A stretch of DNA of 64,000 nucleotides, taken from contig NZ_AP024094.1 of NCBI RefSeq assembly GCF_015140455.1, forward strand, positions 1,736,001-1,800,000, given 5' to 3'. Origin of the DNA: Jeongeupia sp. HS-3 (GTDB taxonomy: Bacteria; Pseudomonadota; Gammaproteobacteria; Burkholderiales; Chitinibacteraceae). The position numbers and the translations under genes are program-made. Under the pieces are notes generated by a model. The model saw only the letters and a list, made by a program, of their open reading frames with translations, did no database searches and was not told the origin of the DNA. This document shows, in pieces, positions 39,095 through 47,307 of the stretch (its first letter is position 1; each line of letters opens with the position of its first letter).

Positions 39095-39123
39095 TTGTAA
39101 TTTCAAGTAATAAATTACATTAT
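39095..39123 (+). promoter_or_regulatory. Putative sigma-70 promoter of porin 2 with inverted repeat
   Basis: TTGTAA and CATTAT with a 17-base spacer. The spacer region contains TAATTT...AAATTA, an inverted repeat that could be an operator. The leader to the ATG is about 120 bases. Confidence 0.4.
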
Positions 39124-39248
39124 GCGAATGGGCTTGCCGCACCAGAGGCCCGGGTTTGTCGAAACTCATCCCCATTCGCCTCGGCTTCGCTGTGAATTCC
39201 AACGCAGGCAGTCCTTGAAGGCGGTGTTCAAACTAGAAAGGAGCTTTC

Positions 39249-40394
39249 ATGCACAAGCGCATGTGCCGCCGCACACTATCCGCCCTGCTGCTCGCAGCCG
39301 GTCTCTCCTGCCCGGCCTGGGCGGAAGTCACCATCGGCGGGTCGATCGAAGCCGACATTCTGCTGGAAGGCTCGGAAGCCGACGGCTTCCGCGACAACGT
39401 TCAGCTCGACGTTGAACCGCGGCTGTTCTTCGCCGGTGAAGACAAACTCGACAACGGTTCGAGCGTGATCTGGAAGATCTGGACCGGTGCCGAGAACTAC
39501 CGCAGCGACTCGGCCAAGAACAACGACAACAACAGCGGCAACGGTTCGCGCACCTGGGGCAACCGGGAAGCGTGGGGCGGCTGGAAGGGTGGCTGGGGCC
39601 AGGTTCGCCTCGGCAAGGTCTACTCGCCGTCGTACATGGTGCTCGACTGGCCGTACGCTGCGCAGGGCGGCTCGATGCATATCGAGGAAGTCGGCCTGCT
39701 CGGCTTCAACATCGACAACGCCATCGTCTACGACTCGCCGAACCTGAGCGGCTTCACCATCTCCGGCATGTACGCACTGCGCACGCAGGCAAACCAGGTC
39801 GACGGCAACGGCAACGAATACTTCGCCGACATCACCGCCGGCTACAGCGGCTACGGCGCGATGCTCAACGTCGGTTACCAGCAGGCCAAACCGCGCCTGA
39901 AAGATGGCCACGTCAGCGATGACCAGGACGAATTCGCCTTTATCGCCGGCGGCTACACCTTCGGCGACAGCGGTTTCACCCTGCGCGGCGGCTACAAGTG
40001 GTGGCAATGCACGGCGTCGGCCAACGCTGGTGCCGGCGAAGGCGGCGGCTTTGCCGACAACGTCGGCGGTTGCAACTACTTCACCGGCCCGGAACAGCAG
40101 CATGCTTGGGTGCAGGGCATCTATGCCTTCGGCAAGAACAGCTTCTCGCTCGGTTATAACTACTTCTTCGGCGCCAAGGACATCAACGGCAGCAAGATCG
40201 ACGACAGCGACAGCCAGACGCTGCTCGGGCGCTATACCTACACGATGTCGAAGAATACCGCCGGCTACTTCGACGTGCGTTACGGCACCAACGATACCAA
40301 CGGCAACATCGGTGCCACCTACGGCACATCGTACGGTGCGAAAGCCGGTACCGACTCGTACCGCTTGCTGCTCGGTACCTGGACCGGCTTCTAA
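39249..40394 (+). CDS. Gram-negative porin (tandem copy 2)
   Basis: 381 residues from the ATG at 39249 (AAAGGAG upstream). It has the same organisation as copy 1: signal peptide ending AWA, mature EVTIGGSIEADILLEG, matching loop cysteines (WQCTAS and VGGCNYFTG), and the end LLLGTWTGF. Differences from copy 1 cluster in predicted loops, such as the stretch after NYRSDS, consistent with duplication followed by change at the surface. Each copy has its own promoter and terminator. Confidence 0.9.
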   Translation: MHKRMCRRTLSALLLAAGLSCPAWAEVTIGGSIEADILLEGSEADGFRDNVQLDVEPRLFFAGEDKLDNGSSVIWKIWTGAENYRSDSAKNNDNNSGNGSRTWGNREAWGGWKGGWGQVRLGKVYSPSYMVLDWPYAAQGGSMHIEEVGLLGFNIDNAIVYDSPNLSGFTISGMYALRTQANQVDGNGNEYFADITAGYSGYGAMLNVGYQQAKPRLKDGHVSDDQDEFAFIAGGYTFGDSGFTLRGGYKWWQCTASANAGAGEGGGFADNVGGCNYFTGPEQQHAWVQGIYAFGKNSFSLGYNYFFGAKDINGSKIDDSDSQTLLGRYTYTMSKNTAGYFDVRYGTNDTNGNIGATYGTSYGAKAGTDSYRLLLGTWTGF

Positions 40395-40416
40395 CCCGGT
40401 TTGGTTCTGCCCCGCC

Positions 40417-40443
40417 AAAAGCCCGCGCAATGCGGGCTTTTTT
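40417..40443 (+). terminator. Terminator of porin 2
   Basis: AAAAGCCCGC / GCGGGCTTTT stem with a 5-base loop and T run. Confidence 0.88.
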
Positions 40444-40528
40444 ATTGCTCCAGCTCGGCCGGCGCCACGCCCCAGCATCGCCACAAAGCCCCTTTTGAGT
40501 GCAGATCAGGCCAAACCAGGACCGGTGC

Positions 40529-40545
40529 CGCACCAAATCGGCGCA
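40529..40545 (+). promoter_or_regulatory. Possible NtrC binding site upstream of amt
   Basis: CGCACC-AAATC-GGCGCA resembles the enteric NtrC consensus TGCACC-N5-GGTGCA with a few mismatches. It lies about 100 bases upstream of the predicted start point. Match quality is moderate. Confidence 0.4.
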
Positions 40546-40610
40546 ACCATTCAGCGATACCAGCCAGCCGAAACGAAACAATCCGTTTGAAAACAGCCAC
40601 CTGATTGCTT

Positions 40611-40625
40611 CGGCACGCTGCTTGC
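40611..40625 (+). promoter_or_regulatory. Sigma-54 (-24/-12) promoter of amt
   Basis: CGGCAC-GCTGC-TTGC matches the -24/-12 pattern TGGCAC-N5-TTGC except for the first base. The invariant GG and GC have correct spacing, 60 bases before the start codon. Confidence 0.65.
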
Positions 40626-40684
40626 TTTCGGTGCACCGCACACAAGGCGCACCGATTCAAAGCGCCAACATCAGGGAGCATGCA

Positions 40685-41887
40685 GTGAACCAATTCCAAA
40701 CCAGCACCGATGTGCTGTTCATCCTGCTCGGGGCGATCATGATCCTGGCGATGCATGCCGGCTTCGCCTTCCTTGAGCTCGGCACCGTCCGCAAGAAGAA
40801 TCAGGTCAACGCGCTGGTGAAGATCCTCACCGACTTCGGCGTCTCGGCGATCGCGTATTTCTTCATCGGCTACGGCATCGCCTACGGCACGCACTTCTTC
40901 GGCCCGGTGACCGAGATCGCCAAGGACAGCGGCTACGAGCTGGTGCGCTTCTTCTTCCTCCTGACCTTCGCCGCCGCCATTCCGGCCATCGTCTCCGGCG
41001 GCATTGCCGAGCGCGCCAAGTTCCACCCGCAATCGGCCGCGACCTTCCTGCTGGTCGGCTTCATCTACCCCTTCTTTGAAGGGATGATGTGGAACAACAA
41101 CTTCGGCGTGCAGGACTGGTTCAAGACCACCTTTGGTGCGCCGTTCCACGACTTCGCCGGCTCGGTGGTGGTGCATGCCGTCGGCGGCTGGATCGCCCTC
41201 GCCGCCGTACTGCTGCTCGGCGCGCGCCGTGGCCGCTACCACAAGGACGGTGGCGTCGCCGCACACCCGCCGTCGAGCATTCCCTTCCTCGCCCTCGGCG
41301 CGTGGATCCTCATCGTCGGCTGGTTCGGCTTCAACGTGATGAGCGCGCAGAAAATCGCCGGCATCTCCGGCCTCGTCGCGATGAACTCGCTGATGGCAAT
41401 GGTCGGCGGCACGCTGACCGCAATGTGGGCCGGCAGGAACGACCCCGGCTTTATCCACAACGGCCCGCTCGCCGGCCTCGTCGCCGTCTGCGCCGGCTCG
41501 GACGTGATGCACCCGCTCGGCGCGCTGGTCGTCGGTGGCGTCGCCGGTGCCGGCTTCGTCTGGCTGTTCACCGTGGTGCAGAACCGCTGGAAGATCGACG
41601 ACGTACTCGGCGTCTGGCCGCTGCACGGCATCTGCGGCGCCTGGGGCGGCATCGCCGCCGGCGTCTTCGGTCTGGAAGCGCTCGGCGGCGCCGGTGGCGT
41701 CAGCTTCTGGGCGCAAGTGGTCGGCACGCTGATGGGCGTGGTGATCGCCTTTGCCGGCGGGCTGATCGTTTACGGCGCACTGAAGAAGACCGTCGGCCTG
41801 CGTTTATCCGACGAGGAAGAATTCAACGGCGCCGATCTGTCGATCCACAAGATCAGTGCAAGCCCGGAGCGCGAATCGAGCTGGTAA
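40685..41887 (+). CDS. amt: Ammonium transporter (Amt family)
   Basis: 400 residues starting at GTG 40685 after GGGAG (40674-40678); the longer frame from 40499 is upstream noise. About 11 membrane segments are visible. The first is DVLFILLGAIMILAMHAGFAFLELG, and the family's twin histidines are in FAGSVVVHAVGG (about 162-173) and GICGAWGGIAAG. The protein lacks a cleaved signal peptide, unlike some Amt proteins. No glnK is adjacent, which is unusual. It probably imports ammonium under nitrogen limitation, controlled by the sigma-54 promoter noted upstream. Confidence 0.95.
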   Translation: MNQFQTSTDVLFILLGAIMILAMHAGFAFLELGTVRKKNQVNALVKILTDFGVSAIAYFFIGYGIAYGTHFFGPVTEIAKDSGYELVRFFFLLTFAAAIPAIVSGGIAERAKFHPQSAATFLLVGFIYPFFEGMMWNNNFGVQDWFKTTFGAPFHDFAGSVVVHAVGGWIALAAVLLLGARRGRYHKDGGVAAHPPSSIPFLALGAWILIVGWFGFNVMSAQKIAGISGLVAMNSLMAMVGGTLTAMWAGRNDPGFIHNGPLAGLVAVCAGSDVMHPLGALVVGGVAGAGFVWLFTVVQNRWKIDDVLGVWPLHGICGAWGGIAAGVFGLEALGGAGGVSFWAQVVGTLMGVVIAFAGGLIVYGALKKTVGLRLSDEEEFNGADLSIHKISASPERESSW

Positions 41888-42249
41888 ACCCAAGGCCGGC
41901 GCCGACAAGTGCCGGCTTTTTCCTCGCTGCGCGCGATGCGACATGAAAACGCGAATCCAGCAGCGCACGCCGGGGCGGGCCTCCATGCCGATCATGCAAA
42001 CGATAGCCGGGTAATCAGCGTGAGCAACGCAGCCTGCGACTCCTGCGTTTGCCCTGCACCAACCGGCGTTATCTACACCGCTGGCGGCAAAGACACTCTT
42101 GGTAGGATCGATGCCAACAGTAATAATGCAGTTTATTTCTAACTGCGTAAGCAACCATAAATGGGAGCTTCATCATCGCAGCGCACGCTGCCTGCGGCTC
42201 CCGCCGTTACCACGGGACGGAAAAACCCCTTTCACGCGTAAACGCATTT
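41888..42249. other. Non-coding stretch between amt and the AT-rich patch
   Basis: Apart from the amt terminator at the left end I see no supported gene. It contains two loosely similar blocks (around 42023-42050 and 42180-42210, both with ACGC-GCCTGCG-CTCC-CG patterns), and GC content falls toward the right. A 77-codon frame starting at 41909 lacks a ribosome binding site and any similarity I know. Confidence 0.4.
41893..41921 (+). terminator. Terminator of amt
   Basis: GCCGGC / GCCGGC stem (extended by neighbouring pairs) followed by TTTTT; 5-10 bases past the stop. Confidence 0.7.
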
Positions 42250-42699
42250 ATGTCCTCATCCCCTTTCACCGTCATACGAATATTGCTTATTCCTGTTTTT
42301 TCCTTGGGCAGTGTCGTTGCATACGGCTACAGCTTGAATCTTCTCGGTGAAATATTCCCTCTCCCCAAGGAACACGCTCTCGTCTTCGGAACGCTACTCG
42401 CTCAGGGATTCATTGCAGCGGTAGTTGTTTCTATTCTGTTCTGTTATCCATTAGCATTTTTCTACCAGAAAACTGCTGCAGCCCTAGCACTGATCATATC
42501 GCTACCGACTCTTATATTGCGTTTACCCGAACTCATGGCGTTCGGCAGAAATCCCGCGGCAATAGCCATATCAGTATATGAAATTTTTTCATATCCAATT
42601 TTATTGATCGCAGGTGCTGCATTAGCACATCGGCACCTCAGCCTTCCGGAAATTGCGACAAAGCAGAAAACGCAGCAAACAACGCACCGCTTACCTTAG
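42250..42699 (+). CDS. Small integral membrane protein, unknown
   Basis: 149 residues with four clear hydrophobic segments (about 9-27, 43-65, 70-86 and 108-125) and a polar C-terminal tail. I recognise no family. Base composition is close to 47 % G+C in the part I counted, far below neighbours at 62-65 %, which suggests acquisition. No strong ribosome binding site precedes the ATG (GC-rich to AT-rich transition here). The gene is followed after 46 bases by a small lipoprotein gene, probably in the same transcript. Confidence 0.65.
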   Translation: MSSSPFTVIRILLIPVFSLGSVVAYGYSLNLLGEIFPLPKEHALVFGTLLAQGFIAAVVVSILFCYPLAFFYQKTAAALALIISLPTLILRLPELMAFGRNPAAIAISVYEIFSYPILLIAGAALAHRHLSLPEIATKQKTQQTTHRLP

Positions 42700-42745
42700 C
42701 CAGCGACCCGCATCCCACATACATGAAATCACCTTTCAAATTATC

Positions 42746-42997
42746 ATGATTAGATACATCAAATATTCGGTTGTCATTCTCTTAACCTACCTTGGAGCAT
42801 CTTGCTCCGTATCGAGGGGCATCAATAAATATGCTCAAGCGTGCACCGCAGAATACAATGCAGACTTGAGAAAAATGGACAATCCAACCGAAAATGCAGC
42901 ATTAAAATTTGCAACTCACATACAGCAGTGCGTTGAAAAAAAGAAAGGCCCCATTGACAAGCGCCTCAGCTCCAGAATAACAATTGATGTAAAATAA
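42746..42997 (+). CDS. Small AT-rich lipoprotein, unknown
   Basis: 83 residues from the ATG at 42746; the frame is open upstream but that part overlaps the previous gene. The signal peptide ends in lipobox LGASC (cysteine about 18). The mature part is short and charged, with two more cysteines (ACTAE and QQCVE) and a Lys-rich end. Counted G+C in its last part is about 37 %. No family recognised. A very strong terminator follows directly, closing a two-gene module. Confidence 0.65.
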   Translation: MIRYIKYSVVILLTYLGASCSVSRGINKYAQACTAEYNADLRKMDNPTENAALKFATHIQQCVEKKKGPIDKRLSSRITIDVK

Positions 42998-43000
42998 GCG

Positions 43001-43044
43001 AAGCGAGAGCCATGAAAACATTTTTTTCATGGCTCTCGCTTTTG
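43001..43044 (+). terminator. Very strong terminator of the AT-rich module
   Basis: An 18-bp perfect stem (ends AAGCGAGAGCC / GGCTCTCGCTT) with a 5-base loop and internal A/T runs. Confidence 0.92.
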
Positions 43045-43194
43045 CTCTATCGGGATATTTCAGCAAAAAAACAGATCAGGCCGCAATGAATGCAACCTGT
43101 TGAAAGGCGTCTCATCAAGAGAACTGAAATATCCAAACATCAGGTAAAAATTTCTGCGTTTTCTTCATCAAGGAATACCTGAAGGAATATCCGC

Positions 43195-43461
43195 ACAAGA
43201 AGGTGGCTGTTGCAGTATTGGCTGCGCGGCAACACCACCGGCGACAAACGCATCCGCGCCGGACTTCCCGCCGGCTGGCAGGCCGGCGACAAGACGAGTT
43301 CGGGCGATTACGGTACGACGAACGACATCGCCGTACTCTGGCCATCGGGCCGCGCACCCGTCGTTCTCGCCATTTACTTCACCCAGCCGGACGCCAAAGC
43401 GAAGTGGCCGGACGAGGTGATTGCGGCGGCGACGCGGATTGCGGTGGACTCGCTGCGCTGA
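43195..43461 (+). pseudogene. Class A beta-lactamase, 3' remnant
   Basis: Translation gives the C-terminal part of a class A beta-lactamase: W-L-R-G-N-T-T-G-D (about 10 residues in), then [29 protein letters not shown], and the end [12 protein letters not shown]...IAVDSL. The KTG triad of the family is altered to KTSSG. Everything upstream, including the catalytic SxxK and SDN motifs, is missing: the frame meets a stop near 43180 and no related sequence is seen before it. The best start is a TTG at 43210 with no ribosome binding site. This is a truncated, non-functional relic beside an AT-rich patch. Confidence 0.85.
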
Positions 43462-43480
43462 TGTCACCGGCACCGGCCGG

Positions 43481-43879
43481 CTAGTCGAGGATGGCTTCCG
43501 CCTCGATCTCGATCAGCCATTCTGGCAAAGACAGCCCGCTGACGATGATCCACGACGACGGCGGCGGATCGGCCGGAAACCGCTGGCGCAGTGCTTGCGC
43601 GATGACCTCCTGCTCGTCCCTCGCAGCTTCGCAGATATAGATCCGCAACATGACCACCTGCTCCAGCCCGGCGCCCGCCGCCGCCAGCACGCGCTCGATA
43701 TTGTCGAGGGCCGCTTCGGTCTGCGCCTGCAATCCGGGCCCGACGGTCCGCTCGTTGGCGTCGACGCCAACCTGTCCGGACAGCAGCATCCGGCGTTGCC
43801 CGGTCACGATCGCGGCCTGGCTGAAGCCGTATTGCCGCGTATCGAATACGCTGTCGGGATTGAGGACGGTTTTGGGCAT
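43481..43879 (-). CDS. RidA-family protein
   Basis: 132 residues from the ATG at 43879 with AGGAG upstream; the extra frame beyond is not used. RidA/YjgF core: GFSQAAIVTGQRRMLLSGQVGVDANERTVGPGLQAQTEAALDNIERVLAAAGAGLEQVV, ending in a conserved LPEWLIEIEAEAI. The arginine near 104 of classical RidA is not obvious, so imine deaminase activity is uncertain. Members of this Rid subgroup often belong to catabolic pathways. It converges on the beta-lactamase remnant. Confidence 0.9.
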   Translation of the reverse strand: MPKTVLNPDSVFDTRQYGFSQAAIVTGQRRMLLSGQVGVDANERTVGPGLQAQTEAALDNIERVLAAAGAGLEQVVMLRIYICEAARDEQEVIAQALRQRFPADPPPSSWIIVSGLSLPEWLIEIEAEAILD

Positions 43880-44108
43880 GATCGACTCCTGGTTTGCGTT
43901 TCGTCGCTGCGTGCGACGGATGATGGGGGCTTGTCCCCCGAGCATGACCGTGCAGCGACGTGCGAGTTCACCGAGCCGACCTCGCACCGCACTCATGTGC
44001 AGCCGGAAAAACCGGCCGCGCCGGCAACCTTTTACGTCGCGCCAATGTCCGATGCTGCTCGGGTGCCGCGGGCAGCCCGACCGATAGACCGACCACCGGG
44101 AAAACAAA

Positions 44109-44465
44109 ATGCAGGACGAACGGATTGCCGCCTTGTTGCAGGACATCAGCCTCTCCAGCGACCGCCTTTACGCCATCGTGCACGCGGTTCGGCGCATGGT
44201 TCTCGCCACCGGGGACGACGTCACCGAGCAGGTCAAGTACGGCGGCATCCTGTTCGGCGCACCGCAGCCCTTCTGCGGCGTGTTTGCCTATGCCAGCCAT
44301 GTGTCGATCGAGTTCAGCCATGGCGCATCGCTCCCGGACGAGTTCGGCCTGCTCGAAGGCAAGGGGAAGTTGCGCCGCCATCTGAAGCTCCACGGCGTCG
44401 ACGACATCGGCACCAGACAGCTCGGGCATTACGTCTCGCTGGCCTACGCATCCGCCAAGCCCTAA
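44109..44465 (+). CDS. DUF1801 domain protein
   Basis: 118 residues matching the YdhG/DUF1801 fold: LYAIVHAVRRMVLATGDDVTEQVKYGGILFGAPQPFCGVFAYASHVSIEFSHGASL, then LPDEFGLLEGKGKLRRHLKL. Proteins of this family are small cytosolic alpha/beta proteins with no fixed role. It is a single gene, divergent from ridA (229 bases between starts). Confidence 0.88.
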   Translation: MQDERIAALLQDISLSSDRLYAIVHAVRRMVLATGDDVTEQVKYGGILFGAPQPFCGVFAYASHVSIEFSHGASLPDEFGLLEGKGKLRRHLKLHGVDDIGTRQLGHYVSLAYASAKP

Positions 44466-44600
44466 CGTCCCCGGCCGCCGCGTTCCCTCTGACGGAAAAC
44501 CGCCCGGATGCCGGGTGGTGAGCGAGCACGTGAAAAGCGCCGCCGACGGCGCAATCGCGCGGGGCTATGATGCGGTTTTTCCCGACACGCCGGAGCCGCC

Positions 44601-45389
44601 ATGCACGCCACCGAACTCATCGCCCACAACCGCGTGGCCTGGAACCGGCAGGCCCGGCAACAGTGCGAGTGGTCGCAGCCCGTCGGCAGCGACGTCATCA
44701 CCGCCGCGCGTGCCGGCCGGTGGCAGCTCCACATCACGCCACGCCCGCTGCCCGGCGACTGGCTCGGCGATGTCAGCGGCCGGCGCATCCTTTGCCTTGC
44801 CGCGGCCGGGGGCCAGCAGGCACCGGTGTTGGCAGCCGCCGGCGCAGAGGTCACGGTGTTCGATCTGTCGGACGAACAACTGGAACGGGACCGTTTCGTC
44901 GCCGATCGCGGCGGGTTGCAGCTGACCACGGTACAGGGCGATATGCGCGATCTGTCGGCGTTTGCCGATGCCTCGTTCGACCTGATCGTCCACCCGATCT
45001 CCAACCTGTACGTGCCCGACGTCCGCCCGGTCTGGCGCGAATGCCGACGCGTGCTCGTGCCCGGCGGTGCGCTGCTCGCCAGCTTCTACAACCCGGTGGT
45101 GTTCGTCGGCGACCGCGATCCGGCGTGGCTCGAGCAGGGTGTGGTCAAGCCGCATTACACGCTGCCTTATTCCGATGTTGCCGACCTCGATGCCGAAGCG
45201 CTGGCACAGAAGCGCCAGAATGGCGAAGCGCTGGTGTTCGGCCACAGCCTGACCGATCTGATCGCCGGACAGACCGACGCCGGGCTGGCGATCACCGGTT
45301 TCTACGAGGATGCGCAACCAAACCCGCGTTTCCTGCTCGACCGCTATATGCCGACCTTTCTGGCGACGCGGGCCGTCCGGCCGGGATGA
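44601..45389 (+). CDS. Class I SAM-dependent methyltransferase
   Basis: 262 residues. The SAM-binding motif I is ILCLAAAGGQQAPVLAAAGAEVTVFDLSDEQL (about 63-94), motif II GDMRDLSAFADASFDLIVHP (about 113-132), and a PGG loop lies at LVPGGALLASF. It belongs to the broad UbiE/methyltransf_11 class; the acceptor is unknown. Transcribed rightward, converging on the dga operon, whose terminator lies in the overlap region. Confidence 0.87.
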   Translation: MHATELIAHNRVAWNRQARQQCEWSQPVGSDVITAARAGRWQLHITPRPLPGDWLGDVSGRRILCLAAAGGQQAPVLAAAGAEVTVFDLSDEQLERDRFVADRGGLQLTTVQGDMRDLSAFADASFDLIVHPISNLYVPDVRPVWRECRRVLVPGGALLASFYNPVVFVGDRDPAWLEQGVVKPHYTLPYSDVADLDAEALAQKRQNGEALVFGHSLTDLIAGQTDAGLAITGFYEDAQPNPRFLLDRYMPTFLATRAVRPG

Positions 45390-45415
45390 AAAAAGCCGCC
45401 GGCAGGGCCGGCGGC
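45389..45415 (-). terminator. Terminator of the dga operon
   Basis: A 9-bp GC-rich stem GCCGCCGGC / GCCGGCGGC with a 3-base loop, followed by a T run on the minus strand. Confidence 0.88.
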
Positions 45416-45438
45416 GTCAATCACGGGCTGGGGGGTAA

Positions 45439-46185
45439 TCAGACCCGTTGCTTCACCATCTGCAGCAGCTCGGCCACGTCTTCGGGCCGGGTTTTGCCGC
45501 TTTCCTTGTCGATGATCGAGCTGTAGACGTGGGGCATGACCTTGGGCACGCCGGCGTCGAGACAGACCTGCAGAATCTCGCCGAAATTGGCCAGATCGAT
45601 GCCGCCGGTGGGTTCGATCATCTCCAGCCCGTGGCGGGCGCAGCTTTTCGCCAGCGCTTCGAGTTCGGCCAGCGATTTGAGCCCACCCATCGGGAAGAAC
45701 TTGGCCGCGTGCGCGCCGAGGTCACGGATCATCAGCACCGCGGTATCGGTGTCGACCAGCGCCGGAGCTTCGGCGCTACTGCCGGCGACACCGGTCGAGA
45801 CGATCACCTTGCCCGGTGTGCCGGTCGGGCGGATCAGCGCGTTGATGCGGGTATTGCTCACGCAGCGCGCGGCCAGCGCCCCGGCGGTGAAGCCGGCGCC
45901 GGTGAAGGTCTGGTTCACATGGCCCGGTGCGGTGGTGGCGGCGATCATCGCGGCCTTGTAATACTGCGCCGGATCGCCGGCGCCAAGGCCGACCGACACG
46001 CAGACGCGCTCCTGCCATTGCCGTGCGGCGACGACGCCCTCTTCCACCGTATCGAAACGGGCCGACAGCAGGCCGATCGCGGCATGGCCTTCGGCTGCCA
46101 GATACGACGCCTCGGCGTTATCCAGATCGCGCGCCAGCACGTTGACCGCGACGCGATCCTTGTAGAAAGAAATCGTCTGCATCAT
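45439..46185 (-). CDS. dgaF: 2-dehydro-3-deoxy-6-phosphogluconate (KDGP) aldolase DgaF
   Basis: 248 residues, the length and sequence type of the Salmonella DgaF aldolase (not the shorter Eda type). It cleaves KDGP to pyruvate and glyceraldehyde 3-phosphate. Conserved blocks are NVLARDLDNAEASYLAAEGHAAIGLLSARF, GAGDPAQYYKAAMIAA, HAAKFFPMGGLKSL (with the likely Schiff-base lysine in AKFFPMGG) and PTGGIDLANF. The start overlaps the dgaE stop by 4 bases. Last gene of dgaABCDEF. Confidence 0.93.
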   Translation of the reverse strand: MMQTISFYKDRVAVNVLARDLDNAEASYLAAEGHAAIGLLSARFDTVEEGVVAARQWQERVCVSVGLGAGDPAQYYKAAMIAATTAPGHVNQTFTGAGFTAGALAARCVSNTRINALIRPTGTPGKVIVSTGVAGSSAEAPALVDTDTAVLMIRDLGAHAAKFFPMGGLKSLAELEALAKSCARHGLEMIEPTGGIDLANFGEILQVCLDAGVPKVMPHVYSSIIDKESGKTRPEDVAELLQMVKQRV

Positions 46186-47297
46186 GCGTTTTCCTTGTAT
46201 TGGTCGGACAGGGCTTGCAGGCGCGCGATGATCACGTCGAGGTCATCGCCCTGCAGCGGCCGCGGGTCGATGCTGAACACACCGGCGTTGAGGTAATACT
46301 TGCGGGTGTAGATCGCCGGGCTGCCGCCGCGCAGTTGCGCCTCGATCGCCGCCGCATCGGCACCGAGTACGTCGGCGTGGACACGGATGCGGGCACGGAA
46401 AATCTCGCGGCCGGCTTCGTCCTGCTCGAGATCGGCCGAGAAGCCGTGCATCGCGCTGATTTTGGCGATCGCGGCTTCCAGCAGCGGAATATCGGCGCGG
46501 CCGTCGTGATGGCGCACCGCGTAACGGTCCAGCGCTTTCACCAGCCCCAGCATGCATTCCTTGCCGATCTTCATCGGCCGGCCGATGCCGTGGTACTGCG
46601 CCTTGCATGCGGTGATCAGCGCCTTGCGGCCGGTGATGAAGCCCGAGGTCGGCGCGTCGATCGCCTTGGCGCCGCTGTAGATCACCAGATCGGCGCCGGC
46701 GGCGACGTACTTCCGCAGGTCTTCCTCGGCGGCGGCGTCGATGATCAGCGGCAGCCCGTGTTCGTGAGCGATGAGGATCATCTCCGCCAGCGGCACCATG
46801 CCCTTCTGCACCGCGTGGTGCGACTTCACGTAGACGATTGCCGCAGTACGCTCGGTGATCGCCGATGCCACGTGAAAGGCTTCCGATTCGTTGGCCTGGC
46901 CGACCTCGACCGGCACGCCGCCGCCGAGGCGGATCATCGTCGTCACCGGCGCGCCGTAGTTGACGCTGTGGCCCTTGAGCAGGATCACCTCGTTGGCGAG
47001 GCCCGAGCTGTCGGGCAGACGCTCGACGAGGTTCGGATCACCGTTCGAGATCACCGCGGCGACCGAGATCGCGATCCCGGCCGACGCGCTCGAGGTGACG
47101 CAGCTGTCCTCGGCGCTGGTGTGCGTGGAGATCAGCTCGCCAACGCGGTCGATCAGTTTCTCGATCTCGACGTAGTTCGATGCGGCTTCGGCGACTTCGT
47201 CCATCACCTCGGCCTCGACGGCCGAGACACCGAGGATGGTCATCTTGCCGCAGGCATTGATCACCCGCTTCAGGCCGATGCGTTCATAGATATTCAT
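46182..47297 (-). CDS. dgaE: D-glucosaminate-6-phosphate ammonia-lyase DgaE
   Basis: 371 residues, PLP enzyme of the SelA/DgaE family. It eliminates ammonia from D-glucosaminate 6-phosphate to give KDGP. The probable PLP lysine is in VIYSGAKAIDAPTSGFITGRK (about 208-228); INACGKMTILGVSAVEAEVMD is the family N-terminus. The gene is between the PTS component IID and dgaF, the same order as the characterised Salmonella operon. Confidence 0.93.
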   Translation of the reverse strand: MNIYERIGLKRVINACGKMTILGVSAVEAEVMDEVAEAASNYVEIEKLIDRVGELISTHTSAEDSCVTSSASAGIAISVAAVISNGDPNLVERLPDSSGLANEVILLKGHSVNYGAPVTTMIRLGGGVPVEVGQANESEAFHVASAITERTAAIVYVKSHHAVQKGMVPLAEMILIAHEHGLPLIIDAAAEEDLRKYVAAGADLVIYSGAKAIDAPTSGFITGRKALITACKAQYHGIGRPMKIGKECMLGLVKALDRYAVRHHDGRADIPLLEAAIAKISAMHGFSADLEQDEAGREIFRARIRVHADVLGADAAAIEAQLRGGSPAIYTRKYYLNAGVFSIDPRPLQGDDLDVIIARLQALSDQYKENA

Positions 47298-47307
47298 CGT
47301 CTTTTCC

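Noticed and set aside
41909-42142. 77-codon frame after amt
   Set aside because: No ribosome binding site, no similarity recognised, and it crosses a region of changing composition; kept only as part of the non-coding stretch.
43115-43357. 80-codon minus-strand frame over the beta-lactamase remnant
   Set aside because: The plus strand shows a clear class A beta-lactamase C-terminus; the minus frame is arginine-rich shadow.
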